Positions 7,515 through 15,518 of a stretch of 28,085 nucleotides of DNA are shown in pieces. How positions within the stretch are numbered: position 1 is the first letter of the stretch; each line of letters opens with the position of its first letter. A model generated the notes under the pieces. It ran no database searches and was not told the origin of the DNA. It saw only the letters and a list, made by a program, of their open reading frames with translations. The stretch comes from Granulicella sp. (GTDB lineage: Bacteria; Acidobacteriota; Terriglobia; Terriglobales; Acidobacteriaceae): NCBI GenBank assembly GCA_003133205.1, contig PKWK01000319.1, positions 1 to 28,085 of the forward strand, given 5' to 3'. Position numbers and translations under genes: made by a program.

Positions 7515-7952
7515 TTACTGACCTGCTGCGATCCGCGGGGTGATGAGGCCGATGTTGTCGACTTCGGCCTGATGGCCCATGTCGATCACTTCGGCGACCT
7601 TGTTGAAGTCAAGCGCGGCGTCGCCCTTGACGAACATCACCTTCTCCTGGCGCGTGGCGAAGATCGTGGCCAACTGGGACTCAAGGTTGGCTTTGGCAAC
7701 CGCAGTCTCGTTGATCATGTAGGACGGCTCACCTTTGCCGTTCGCCAGCACCTGGACCACAATCGTGCGGTCATTCTCAGGCTGGTCCGTATGGTTCTTT
7801 GGAGGCTGAGGGATCAGCGTATTCAGCCCCTTCGGCGTCACCGGCACGATCACCATGAAGATGATCAGAAGCACCAGTAGAACGTCGATCAGCGGCGTCA
7901 CGTTGATATCCGAAACCGCTTTTCCTGTACCGCCACCACCGCCCATTCCCAT
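7515..7952 (-). CDS. exbD: ExbD/TolR biopolymer transport protein (second copy in operon)
   Basis: The 145-residue protein has a Gly-rich start (MGMGGGGGTGKAVSDINVTP), one membrane helix with the conserved Asp (PLIDVLLVLLIIFMVI), and a periplasmic domain with RTIVVQVLANGKGEPSYMI and FATRQEKVMFVKGD. AAGGAGA lies 6-7 bases before the ATG. It differs from the downstream twin mainly in the periplasmic linker (KNHTDQPEND against RHDQPVTPS) and in a few helix-proximal residues. Both twins keep the proton-relay Asp, so both are probably functional. Different ExbD copies may serve different TonB proteins in a genome rich in receptors; that is inference. Confidence 0.92.
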   Translation of the reverse strand: MGMGGGGGTGKAVSDINVTPLIDVLLVLLIIFMVIVPVTPKGLNTLIPQPPKNHTDQPENDRTIVVQVLANGKGEPSYMINETAVAKANLESQLATIFATRQEKVMFVKGDAALDFNKVAEVIDMGHQAEVDNIGLITPRIAAGQ

Positions 7953-8007
7953 AGCAAATCTCCTTGTACTCTTCGCCGCGAGGCTTTAGCTCTAGCGGCG
8001 CTGCTGC

Positions 8008-8451
8008 TTACTTCCTTATCGGTGTGTCGTCCACTTCGCGCTTCTCCGTGAGCAAGCCGAGGTTGCTGACCCCAGCCGCGCGGATCTGGTCCACGGTATC
8101 CATCACCTTGCCGTAGTTAGCGCGAATGTCGGCCCGCAGGAAGACCTGCTTGTCGGTCTTGTTCTCCAGCTTGGCGGCGATCTTCGGGCCCAGGTCGTCG
8201 AGATTCACCTGATCTCCGCCAAGGTACGCCCGGCCATCGCGTGTTACGGCAACGGTGATCGCATCTTCCTTGTTGGCGTTCTCCATCACGATCGCCGCGT
8301 TGGCCACCGGCAGGTCGACGTTGACCTTGTTGTTCAACATGGGCGTAATGACCATGAAGATGATCAGAAGCACCAGCATCACGTCCACCATGGGCGTGAC
8401 ATTGATGTTGGAGTTGACCTTCTTGCCTTCCTCGCGCTTGTTGATTCCCAT
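8008..8451 (-). CDS. exbD: ExbD/TolR biopolymer transport protein (first copy, divergent)
   Basis: The 147-residue protein begins at the ATG at 8451, with AGGAAAG about 8 bases upstream; an in-frame extension to 8550 would enter the hairpin region and is unlikely. It has a lysine-rich cytosolic tail, then NINVTPMVDVMLVLLIIFMV with the conserved Asp, and a periplasmic domain (VFLRADIRANYGKVMDTVDQIRAAG) typical of ExbD. It is clearly more distant from the two following copies: the helix uses PMVDVM in place of PLIDVL and the C-terminus is charged (EKREVDDTPIRK). It is 154 bases downstream of exbB, a gap that holds two hairpins. Confidence 0.92.
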   Translation of the reverse strand: MGINKREEGKKVNSNINVTPMVDVMLVLLIIFMVITPMLNNKVNVDLPVANAAIVMENANKEDAITVAVTRDGRAYLGGDQVNLDDLGPKIAAKLENKTDKQVFLRADIRANYGKVMDTVDQIRAAGVSNLGLLTEKREVDDTPIRK

Positions 8452-8514
8452 AAGATTGCTTTCCTGTCCGTTAGCCTTTTTCAGTGCGACCAGATCGCCG
8501 CGGTTGGTACGCCG

Positions 8515-8544
8515 TCCGGAGGCCGTTCGCTGGCGGCCTCCGGA
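8515..8544 (-). ncRNA. Strong hairpin between exbB and exbD
   Basis: TCCGGAGGCCG (8515-8525) and CGGCCTCCGGA (8534-8544) are perfect 11-base complements around an 8-base loop. There is no T tract, so it is more likely an mRNA stability or processing element separating exbB from the exbD cistrons than a full terminator. A second hairpin, CTGCCG/CGGCAG (8579-8595, 5-base loop), stands just after the exbB stop. Confidence 0.55.
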
Positions 8545-8605
8545 GGCCATACTTATCCGAGTGATCTCAATCGTTCCCCTGCCGATTCCCGGCAGAGAGC
8601 CCTTC

Positions 8606-9355
8606 TTACAGGTGGCTCTGCTTGATGAAGTAGTCCACCAGCTCGCTGGAGCTGTTGTCCATCTCGACGTCGAACGCTTCCACCTTGTTGGTGAAGTAGT
8701 TGAACGTCATGACGGCGGGGATGGCCACAAAGAGGCCGAACGCGGTGGTAACCAGCGCTTCCGAGATACCGCCGGCGACTGCGCCGATACCTGAGGTCTT
8801 CTGGGTTGCGATCGCCTGGAAGGCGTTAAGAATACCGATGACGGTGCCGAGCAGGCCGATGAACGGTGCGGTCGACCCGATGGTCGCGAGACCGCCAAGG
8901 CCGCGCTTCAGCTTGGCATGAACGATCGCTTCCGAGCGTTCGAGCGCGCGCTGCGAGCTCTCTACCTGCTCCTCGGTGATGTTGCCGCCCGAGCCAAAGC
9001 TGCGAAACTCCTGCAGGCCGGCGGTGACGACTTCCGCGAGATGCGACTTCTTGCTGCGGTCGCCAAGCTTGATCGCCTCATCCAGGCGGCCGTCCTTGAG
9101 AGCGCCGGCAACCTTGGGCGCAAACTCACGCGACTGCTTGCGGGCTGCGTTGAAGTACAGCCAGCGGTCGATCATAACGGCGAGCGACCAGATTGACATG
9201 ATGAAGAGAATGATCGCGATAATGCGGGCTGGCCATCCCATGTTTTGAAGCAGACCAGCAGCGCTGAAGCTGACCCCACCAGCACCTTGGTCCTGAAAGT
9301 ACATGGCGAGCGGCGCCGGAACGTGAGCGAAGTTTGCGAGATAAGCGAGAATCAC
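8606..9355 (-). CDS. exbB: ExbB/TolQ/MotA-type proton channel protein
   Basis: The 249-residue inner-membrane protein has three helices: one near 42-63 (RIIAIILFIMSIWSLAVMI), and two in the C-terminal MotA/TolQ/ExbB domain (about 155-225) with GLGGLATIGSTAPFIGLLGTV and ALVTTAFGLFVAIPAVMTFNYF. The family Thr residues in these helices are present. It forms the pentameric channel around ExbD that supplies TonB with energy. Translation starts at GTG 9355, with AGGAGG 10 bases upstream; no ATG nearby fits. It lies second in the operon, 152 bases after tonB, and a promoter of its own in that gap cannot be excluded. Confidence 0.92.
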   Translation of the reverse strand: MILAYLANFAHVPAPLAMYFQDQGAGGVSFSAAGLLQNMGWPARIIAIILFIMSIWSLAVMIDRWLYFNAARKQSREFAPKVAGALKDGRLDEAIKLGDRSKKSHLAEVVTAGLQEFRSFGSGGNITEEQVESSQRALERSEAIVHAKLKRGLGGLATIGSTAPFIGLLGTVIGILNAFQAIATQKTSGIGAVAGGISEALVTTAFGLFVAIPAVMTFNYFTNKVEAFDVEMDNSSSELVDYFIKQSHL

Positions 9356-9507
9356 TGGAATCTTTCCTCCTGATTTATAAAAACGTGAGACGGGATCGAG
9401 CTAACAAAAGTCATCAACATCGATCTACAACAAGTTGGATGCACAGACCCATTTTTTCAGTTATGAAGATGAGCTGCGCGAGAAACGACTGCGAGAACTT
9501 CCTTGGA

Positions 9508-10248
9508 CTAGCCTCCACCGAAGGTGAAGTTGACGTTGATGGTGGTATCAACCTCGGTAGGCTCCCCGTTCAAAAGATAGGGCTTGTAACGCCAGCGCTT
9601 TACTGCATCCATCGCGCTGCCGGTCAGCATTGGCGGTCCGCTGATCACCTGAAGGTTCTCGATTGTGCCCGTCTTCGAGATGATGGCATGCAGGATCACG
9701 ACTCCCTGAACATGGGCGGCCTTGGCGATCGGAGGATAAACCGGATCCGGACGCGACAGAATCATACCGGCAACGGTTCCGCTGGATACGCGCACCGGGC
9801 CAGTCTTGGGGGCGGCCCTGGCTACGACCGGGGGAGGAGTTCCCAGACCCAGGCCAGCCATGCCGGCAACGCCGCTGCCGCTGCTGCCGCTACCCATGCC
9901 AGCCATTCCAGCGACGCCAGCCATCGATGGCGGCGCGGCGTCTTCCTTGATCATCTTGATGTCGTGGGGGATCTTGGTGGGCGCATGCAGGCCCTGTTCG
10001 ATCTCAGACACGATGTGCACCGCCTTGACGACCTGGGCGGGCGGAGGAGGCGGAGGCGGAGGTGGAGGGGGCGGAGGCGCAACCAGGAGCGCCGTCATAG
10101 CAGTCGCCGGCAGCGCCTCGGGATAGATCAAGGGAAGGATGATAATGATGGCCAGGATGGACAGATTGATCAAGCCTGTCAACATCATCCACCGATTGGC
10201 CTTGGTCTTGATCTTTCCGCTGGATTCCATCAAAGAGTCTTCAAACAT
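9508..10248 (-). CDS. tonB: TonB-family energy transducer
   Basis: The 246-residue protein starts at ATG 10248 with GAGG 6-7 bases upstream. Residues 20-42 form the N-terminal membrane anchor (LTGLINLSILAIIIILPLIY). Residues 54-66 are a run of 13 prolines, followed by a periplasmic linker rich in Met, Ala, Gly and Ser (MAGVAGMAGMGSG and GVAGMAGLGLG) rather than the usual Pro-Glu/Pro-Lys repeats. The C-terminal TonB domain spans about 165-244 (DPVYPPIAKAAHVQGVVILH, AMDAVKRWRYKPYLLNGEP) and ends in a beta-strand, VNFTFGGG. It couples the ExbBD proton channel to receptors such as the one at 3679-6459. It is the first gene of the operon. Confidence 0.9.
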   Translation of the reverse strand: MFEDSLMESSGKIKTKANRWMMLTGLINLSILAIIIILPLIYPEALPATAMTALLVAPPPPPPPPPPPPPAQVVKAVHIVSEIEQGLHAPTKIPHDIKMIKEDAAPPSMAGVAGMAGMGSGSSGSGVAGMAGLGLGTPPPVVARAAPKTGPVRVSSGTVAGMILSRPDPVYPPIAKAAHVQGVVILHAIISKTGTIENLQVISGPPMLTGSAMDAVKRWRYKPYLLNGEPTEVDTTINVNFTFGGG

Positions 10249-10371
10249 GGACAGCCTCGCACAAAAATGTTCTACCCAGCTTAGACACCGCACTGTTCCG
10301 GAATGTTCCCGGAGACGGAATTCTACCGCAGTTCTGGGCGACTGAAATGGAGCCGTCCACAAATCTTACAC

Positions 10372-10395
10372 AAAAACCTGCGACCCGAGGATCGC
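10372..10395 (-). terminator. Intrinsic terminator after secF
   Basis: On the minus strand GCGATC-CTCG-GGTCGC (10395-10380) forms a 6-pair stem with a 4-base loop, including one G-T pair, followed by AGG and TTTTT (10376-10372). It is about 33 bases after the secF stop and separates the Sec operon from tonB. Confidence 0.65.
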
Positions 10396-10427
10396 CGAGC
10401 CCGACTTTCCGTCTAGATTACGCCTTA

Positions 10428-11417
10428 TTACGTCTTGGCGCGTTTCGCGGGAAGATTTGCAACCTTGCCCTGGCTCTTCCGCCAGTCCTGATAGGCCACC
10501 AGCATCGGCGCGGCGACCGCGATCGACGAGTAGGTCCCGATTACGATCCCGACCGTCAGCGCAAACGAGAAGCCGCGCAGAACCGGCCCGCCAAACAGCA
10601 ACAGGCTCATCACCGTGAGGAAGGTCAGGCCGGACGAGATTACGGTCCGGCTCAGCGTCTGGTTGATGCTGCGGTTCACCACATCCGTCAGCGTCTCCCG
10701 GCGCGACAGCGCGAGGTTTTCGCGGATGCGGTCGAAGACGACGATGGTGTCGTTCATCGAGTAGCCGATCAGCGTCAGGATGGCCGCGATGACGGTAAGG
10801 GTGAGCTCCTGGTTGGTCAGGCTGAACGCGCCTAAGGTGATCAGCGTGTCGTGAAAGACCGCCACCACGGCCGCGACGCCGTAGATCAACTCGAAGCGGA
10901 ACCAGAGGTAGATGAGCATTCCAATCAGCGAGTAGCCGGTGGCCAGCGCCGCCTGCCTCTGCAGTTGTTTGCCCGCGGTCGGTCCGACGATATCGACCTT
11001 CTGGACACAGAAGGCCGCACGGTCGGCGCCGCACGCGATGGTGCTGTTGGCGGCGTCGTGGTACCCGCTGGCAAGAGCGTTCTCGACCTGCGTGCGCTGA
11101 ACGTCATGCGCGTTATCGGCAGGTTCAGGCAGCGAGATGACCTCGGTATTGGCGGATTGGCCGGCCGTATCGCTGATGGGATAGACGATGGAGTCTTTGA
11201 CGCCAGCGTCGGACAGGGCCTTGCGGATGTGGTTCTCGCTGGGCGTGCTGGCGAACTGGACCTGGATCTCCGTGCCACCCTTGAAGTCCACGCCCCGGGG
11301 AATGCCGTGCCAGAACAGCATGCTGAGCACACCGGCCACGGAAAATATCAGCGAGAAGCCGAGGAAATACCACTTCTTACCCAGCCAATCGATCTTTGCA
11401 TCACGAAACAGTTCCAC
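10428..11417 (-). CDS. secF: Protein translocase subunit SecF
   Basis: The 329-residue inner-membrane protein has six predicted helices: one near the N-terminus (WYFLGFSLIFSVAGVLSMLF), then the SecF signature GVDFKGGTEIQVQF, a periplasmic domain, and five helices with LTLTVIAAILTLIGYSMNDTIVVFDRIREN and the repeated SecD/F export domain. SecDF uses the proton gradient to pull preproteins out of SecYEG. The GTG at 11417 was chosen because GAGG stands 6 bases upstream and the resulting N-terminus MELFRDAKIDW fits; a TTG two codons earlier has no spacing for a ribosome site. It is the last gene of yajC-secD-secF. Confidence 0.95.
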   Translation of the reverse strand: MELFRDAKIDWLGKKWYFLGFSLIFSVAGVLSMLFWHGIPRGVDFKGGTEIQVQFASTPSENHIRKALSDAGVKDSIVYPISDTAGQSANTEVISLPEPADNAHDVQRTQVENALASGYHDAANSTIACGADRAAFCVQKVDIVGPTAGKQLQRQAALATGYSLIGMLIYLWFRFELIYGVAAVVAVFHDTLITLGAFSLTNQELTLTVIAAILTLIGYSMNDTIVVFDRIRENLALSRRETLTDVVNRSINQTLSRTVISSGLTFLTVMSLLLFGGPVLRGFSFALTVGIVIGTYSSIAVAAPMLVAYQDWRKSQGKVANLPAKRAKT

Positions 11418-11423
11418 TCTCAA

Positions 11424-11536
11424 CCTCTTCCAATCAGCTATTAGCTTTTAGCTCCGCACATGGCGGCAATCAATTTCGTCCGATACATCCGCCCTGAGGT
11501 CCGAAAGCTAGGAGCTAAGGGCTAAAAGCTGCTCTT
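11424..11536. repeat. secD-secF spacer with AGCTA-word inverted repeats
   Basis: The spacer holds clustered short words: AGCTATTAGCTTTTAGCT at 11436-11453 and AGCTAGGAGCTAAGGGCTAAAAGCT at 11506-11530. AGCTTTTAGC (11443-11452) and GCTAAAAGCT (11521-11530) are perfect inverted repeats about 70 bases apart. On the mRNA this would fold as a long hairpin between the two cistrons. Confidence 0.5.
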
Positions 11537-13159
11537 CTAAACCGACAATTCCGCGCCGCGACTCTTCCGTTCCAGAATCGCGTCGAAGATGGTCCGCGAC
11601 ACGAACACGGCCGTAAACAAGTTGGCCAGCAAACCGAACGTGAGCGTCACCGCAAAGCCTTTGATCGGGCCGGTGCCGAAGAGGAACAGGATGCCGGCCG
11701 AAACAATGGTCGTGACGTGGGTATCCACGATGGTGATCCACGCATGGCCGAATCCCTGCTGCACCGCGGCGGCCGCCGTCTTGCCGGCCCGCAACTCTTC
11801 GCGAATGCGCTCGAAGATCAGCACATTCGAATCGACGCCCATACCGATGGTCAGGATGACGCCGGCGATGCCCGGCAGCGTGAGCGTGCCCCCGACATAG
11901 CCCATGAACCCGAGCAGGATCACCAGGTTCAGGATCAGCGCGAGGTCCGCGTTGATGCCGGCGCCGCGATAGTAGACCAGCATGAAGACCATGACCGCCA
12001 GCATGCCGATGATCGCGGCGAGCACGCCCTGGTGGATTGAAGCCTCACCCAGGCTGGCGCCGACCGTGCGCGTCTCGATGATATCGACGTCTGCAGGGAG
12101 CGCTCCGGTGCGCAGCATCAGCGAGAGGTTGTCGACCTCGTCCTTGGTGAAGGATCCCTCGATCTCACCCCGGTCGCGGATGGCCGAGTTGATGGAGGCG
12201 ACCTCCTTCACCTTGCCACCCAGCACGATCGCCATGGAGCCGGGCGATGCGCTGTCCTTGGAGTGCGCGTTGGTGTATTTGTAGAAGCGGTCGCCCGCGT
12301 CTGTGGTCAGCGTAAACGTGAGATTCGGGCGCCCGTTTACGTCCGAAGAGGGCTGCGCGTCGCGAAAGTCGGTGCCTTCCACCTGGCTCGCCCGCTCCAG
12401 CAGGTACACCTCGTCCGGAGAGGTCGGCGTGGTGTTGCCATGCATCAGCCAGTCGTCCGGCGGAATCACGCCATTGAGGGCCGTAAGCGCTGCCTGATCG
12501 TTCTCGTAGGGTCCGCTTACCACGGCGTACACGGCCAGCTTCGAGGTGGACTTGATGGCGTCTTCCACCTTGCCTGGATCGGAGATCCCGGGCAGTTCGA
12601 CGAGAATCTCATTGTCGCCCAGCCCATACGGCTGAACCGTCGCTTCGCTCACGCCGAGCGTGTTCACACGCTCCGTGATGGTCTCGATCGAGTGCGTCAG
12701 CGTCGACGCTCTCAACTCGCGGATGGCGCCGGGTTTCATGGTCAGCGTCTCGCTGCCATCCGGATTCGTGGCTACATCGTAGGCAGCGTAGTCGTTCCCA
12801 GTCAGCACCGAGCGCGTCTGGCTCGCCTGGGATACCGGAATGCCGCTGACCACGATCTGGTCAGGATGGGCAACCGGGTCCACTTTGTGCACCGCAAGGC
12901 CGGTGATGCTCGCCTTCGTGAGGTCGTCCTCAAGGCGCTGCCGGTCGCGGTCGGTGGTATAGCCGATCGCCTCGTCCACGCGGACCTTGAGAACCAGATG
13001 GATTCCGCCCTGGAGGTCGAGCCCCAGCTTGATGTGATCGGCAATTGCCTGCTTCAGCGCCTTCGGAGTCACCCCGTTAGGGATGCCGATAAAGCCGTAG
13101 CAGCAAATCACCAGTGACGCAACGATGAATGCGATCTTGCCCTTCAGATTCTTGCCCAT
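11537..13159 (-). CDS. secD: Protein translocase subunit SecD
   Basis: The 540-residue protein has an N-terminal helix (IAFIVASLVICCYGFIGI), the SecD motif LGLDLQGGIHLVLKV near 45-60, a large periplasmic P1 region, and five C-terminal helices containing GMGVDSNVLIFERIREEL and a TIVSAGILFLFGTGPIKGFA segment. It pairs with SecF to drive late steps of Sec export. I chose the ATG at 13159, which has AAGGA 5 bases upstream, over a TTG at 13174. It lies 59 bases downstream of yajC. The spacer to secF (11424-11536) has inverted repeats. Confidence 0.96.
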   Translation of the reverse strand: MGKNLKGKIAFIVASLVICCYGFIGIPNGVTPKALKQAIADHIKLGLDLQGGIHLVLKVRVDEAIGYTTDRDRQRLEDDLTKASITGLAVHKVDPVAHPDQIVVSGIPVSQASQTRSVLTGNDYAAYDVATNPDGSETLTMKPGAIRELRASTLTHSIETITERVNTLGVSEATVQPYGLGDNEILVELPGISDPGKVEDAIKSTSKLAVYAVVSGPYENDQAALTALNGVIPPDDWLMHGNTTPTSPDEVYLLERASQVEGTDFRDAQPSSDVNGRPNLTFTLTTDAGDRFYKYTNAHSKDSASPGSMAIVLGGKVKEVASINSAIRDRGEIEGSFTKDEVDNLSLMLRTGALPADVDIIETRTVGASLGEASIHQGVLAAIIGMLAVMVFMLVYYRGAGINADLALILNLVILLGFMGYVGGTLTLPGIAGVILTIGMGVDSNVLIFERIREELRAGKTAAAAVQQGFGHAWITIVDTHVTTIVSAGILFLFGTGPIKGFAVTLTFGLLANLFTAVFVSRTIFDAILERKSRGAELSV

Positions 13160-13218
13160 TGCTTCCTTATCCAATCTCTTCCGCGGCGACCGGCATCACC
13201 CGCCTCTGACAACCGTTC

Positions 13219-13497
13219 TTATTCGTCCGGCGTGGTGACTGCCGCGATGGCGCTCTTCGCAAACTCAAGCTTGATGTTGTCTGGTGGAATGCGGAGTTGC
13301 ACGACATCATCTTTAACAGAGACGATGACCCCGCGAATGCCGCCGTTGGTGGTCACCCTGTCCCCGTTCTTCAAATGGCCGAGCATCTCCTGCCACTTCT
13401 TCTGCTTCTTCTGGTTTGGCGCAATCATCAGGAAATACAGCAGCGCGAAGAACACCAGCGGAAGAAGCAGTTGCGCTGAACTACCCATTGAACCCAT
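13219..13497 (-). CDS. yajC: Preprotein translocase subunit YajC
   Basis: The 92-residue protein has one N-terminal membrane helix (LLLPLVFFALLYFLMIAP), then the conserved NQKKQKKWQEML and the KNGDRVTTNGGIRGVIVSV beta-rich cytosolic domain. It binds the SecDF complex. AAGGA lies 9 bases before the ATG at 13497; the in-frame ATG at 13488 is an alternative. The order yajC-secD-secF is the classical one. Confidence 0.95.
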   Translation of the reverse strand: MGSMGSSAQLLLPLVFFALLYFLMIAPNQKKQKKWQEMLGHLKNGDRVTTNGGIRGVIVSVKDDVVQLRIPPDNIKLEFAKSAIAAVTTPDE

Positions 13498-13705
13498 CTA
13501 AACCCATCCTTCTTACTTCGTCTTCAAGCCGTCGCACGTCCATCTTCGCCGGAGCATGCCCCGGAGCCACATCCTGGCCTGGAGTCCTTTTCGGGAAAGC
13601 TGCTGACGGCGAACGGTCGACATTTGCCTTGCCGCAGGAAAAACGCCTTGCGCAAATACCGCGCGCAGCAAGCCGCCGGGGCCCGCGAACAGGCCCAGCC
13701 CTCTA

Positions 13706-13735
13706 AGTCTCGCGTAACCCTTCGCCCCCTGTCAA
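13706..13735 (-). promoter_or_regulatory. Possible promoter of the yajC-secDF operon
   Basis: A perfect TTGACA (-35) at 13735-13730 on the minus strand is followed after 18 bases by GAGACT (13711-13706), which keeps the key A and T of a -10 box. It implies a leader of about 200 bases. The 13498-13779 gap otherwise shows no gene I can support. Confidence 0.35.
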
Positions 13736-13779
13736 GAAAACCAGCGCCGGCAGTGGTCATTTTGAAGCGAATTCGCCCC

Positions 13780-15339
13780 TCAGGGCATCCCCACCAACTG
13801 CTCCTCCGTCGGGGCAGCAGACTCCGCATAATCCGCCGCCGGGAAACCGCGCTTTACCCGCAGGTTATCGATCGCATAGTTCAGGAACCGCGGCACCAGG
13901 CTCGCGGGCTGTTCCATGAACCGGCAGGATGCAACCACCTGCTCAATCAGGAACCTGGGCTGATAGGCGGCGAGATCGACCTCTCTCTCTACTCGGAGCT
14001 TGTACAAGATGGCTTCAAATTGCTCATCGGAGAGCTCAATTCCACACGCCAGGCACTCCATCTTGAAGATGCGCTTGTAGAGTTCGACGGAGGGCGCCAC
14101 GATCTCGATCTTGTACGGCAGGCGGCGGAGGAATGCCGGATCCATCAGGTCCTCCGGCTCAAGATTGGTACAAAAAATAACCAGCTCGTCGAAGGGGATG
14201 CTGAAGCTCTTGCCGGTATGCAGTTTCAGGTAGTCGACCCGGCTTTCCAAAGGAACGATCCAGCGGTTCAGCAAGGTGGTGGGGCTGACCAACTGGCGGC
14301 CAAAGTCATCGATGACGAAGCATCCGCCCAATGCCTTCATATGCAGGGGCGCCTCGTAGAACTTGGACGTGGGATCGTAGCGAAGATCCAGCATATCCAA
14401 CGTCAATTCGCCGCCAGCGACGACAAATGGCCTCTTACATGCCACCCAGCGTGCGTCAATCGCCTCGCTGTGGAGGCTGGAGGCGCCGCCGTCGCCACTG
14501 CCTGGACTGGTGGTGATCGGAATATGAAGGCTCGGGTCATAAACACGGATGATCTGACCCTCCACGGCGACCGCATATGGGATGTAGATCATGTCCGTGA
14601 AGACGTTCGCCAGGCGCAGCGCGAACGTCGTTTTCCCATTGCCGGGATGCCCGTACAAAAGAATGGCGCGGCCCGAGTTCAGTGCGGGTCCGGCTTGTTC
14701 GACGAGGGTGTTCTCCATGGCCAGATCGCTGATGTTCTGGCGGATACGCTGAAACGTGACAACTTCATTGGTGATCTTCTGCAGATTGACCCGGTCGATG
14801 TACTGTTCGAGCGTGACCGGCACCGGCCCGGTGTATTGTGATCGCTGCAGCGCATCGGTGGCCCAGCGCTGGCCCTCTTCGGTCAGCGCGTAGTTCATCA
14901 CGTTCGAATTGTCCGGGCGTAGTCCCCGCGCGTAGAGAAGCTTTCGCTCCGTGGCGATGCGAACCAGCTTGACGACGATGTGGGACGGCAACTTGATTGC
15001 ATCCGTAAAATCCCGGGTGGACTCCAGCCGCCAGGTGTAGATCAGCTTCATCAGCAGGCCAATCAGCTCGTTCTCGTCGATGCCGGTTGCTTCAATACTT
15101 GCGGGCTCAACGGGCGTTTTGTAGATGAAGGCATCGAGCGCCGCCTGGGTGATGTGACCAGCGGCGACCAAATGATCCCCAAAGCGCCCGCCTTTGCCGG
15201 CCCTGCGCTTGAGCGCATCATTCATTTGCTCGACCGTGATGAGTTTCGCCCGAACCAGAAGATGCCCGAGTTCTAATCGAAGTGCGATGACGTCCTCCTC
15301 AGGCCTCAGCGTGAAGCTGTGGTTTTCCAATTCTCCCAT
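13780..15339 (-). CDS. AAA+ ATPase with MshEN/GspE-N-like N-terminal domain
   Basis: In this 519-residue protein, residues 20-72 read LELGHLLVRAKLITVEQMNDAL then RAGKGGRFGDHLVAAGHIT, the pattern of the GspE/MshE N-terminal domain that in other proteins can bind cyclic di-GMP. A helical/winged region (about 90-200) follows, then an AAA+ module: Walker A GHPGNGKTT (230-238), Walker B CFVIDDF (340-346), a sensor-like IFCTNLEPED (388-397) and an arginine pair in DPAFLRRLP (400-408). A small helical C-terminal domain ends the protein. It is not a secretion-type GspE ATPase, since the catalytic part is MoxR/clade-like AAA+. The ATG at 15339 lacks a clear ribosome site; GTG 15381 is an alternative. 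It follows the lipoprotein gene on the same strand. The function is unknown. Confidence 0.75.
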   Translation of the reverse strand: MGELENHSFTLRPEEDVIALRLELGHLLVRAKLITVEQMNDALKRRAGKGGRFGDHLVAAGHITQAALDAFIYKTPVEPASIEATGIDENELIGLLMKLIYTWRLESTRDFTDAIKLPSHIVVKLVRIATERKLLYARGLRPDNSNVMNYALTEEGQRWATDALQRSQYTGPVPVTLEQYIDRVNLQKITNEVVTFQRIRQNISDLAMENTLVEQAGPALNSGRAILLYGHPGNGKTTFALRLANVFTDMIYIPYAVAVEGQIIRVYDPSLHIPITTSPGSGDGGASSLHSEAIDARWVACKRPFVVAGGELTLDMLDLRYDPTSKFYEAPLHMKALGGCFVIDDFGRQLVSPTTLLNRWIVPLESRVDYLKLHTGKSFSIPFDELVIFCTNLEPEDLMDPAFLRRLPYKIEIVAPSVELYKRIFKMECLACGIELSDEQFEAILYKLRVEREVDLAAYQPRFLIEQVVASCRFMEQPASLVPRFLNYAIDNLRVKRGFPAADYAESAAPTEEQLVGMP

Positions 15340-15432
15340 GAAAATAAACGGCTTACTGCACCCCGAAGGTCCGATGCCCACTCACACACTTTGGTCTTGC
15401 GCTCAAAGCCCGACCGTGGTAACGGGCCCCAC

Positions 15433-15483
15433 TGGGTGGCCCATCCTCTATGGCTTCATCACCACGCCGGGTCGCCCATTCTT
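15433..15483. repeat. Dispersed repeat fragment (copy a)
   Basis: TGGGTGGCCCATCCT (15433-15447) is an exact 15-base reverse-complement match to 24693-24707 inside trpE. A related direct copy, GGGTCGCCCATTCTT, follows about 35 bases later. The fragment lies in the short gap between the ATPase and lipoprotein genes. Confidence 0.5.
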
Positions 15484-15518
15484 TCACAGTTTTCGCCGCG
15501 AAAGGGTGGGGTATACCT

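Noticed and set aside
13524..13829. Frame of 101 codons between yajC and the ATPase
   Set aside because: It is Arg/Cys-rich, has no ribosome site, overlaps the ATPase end, and contains the candidate yajC promoter.
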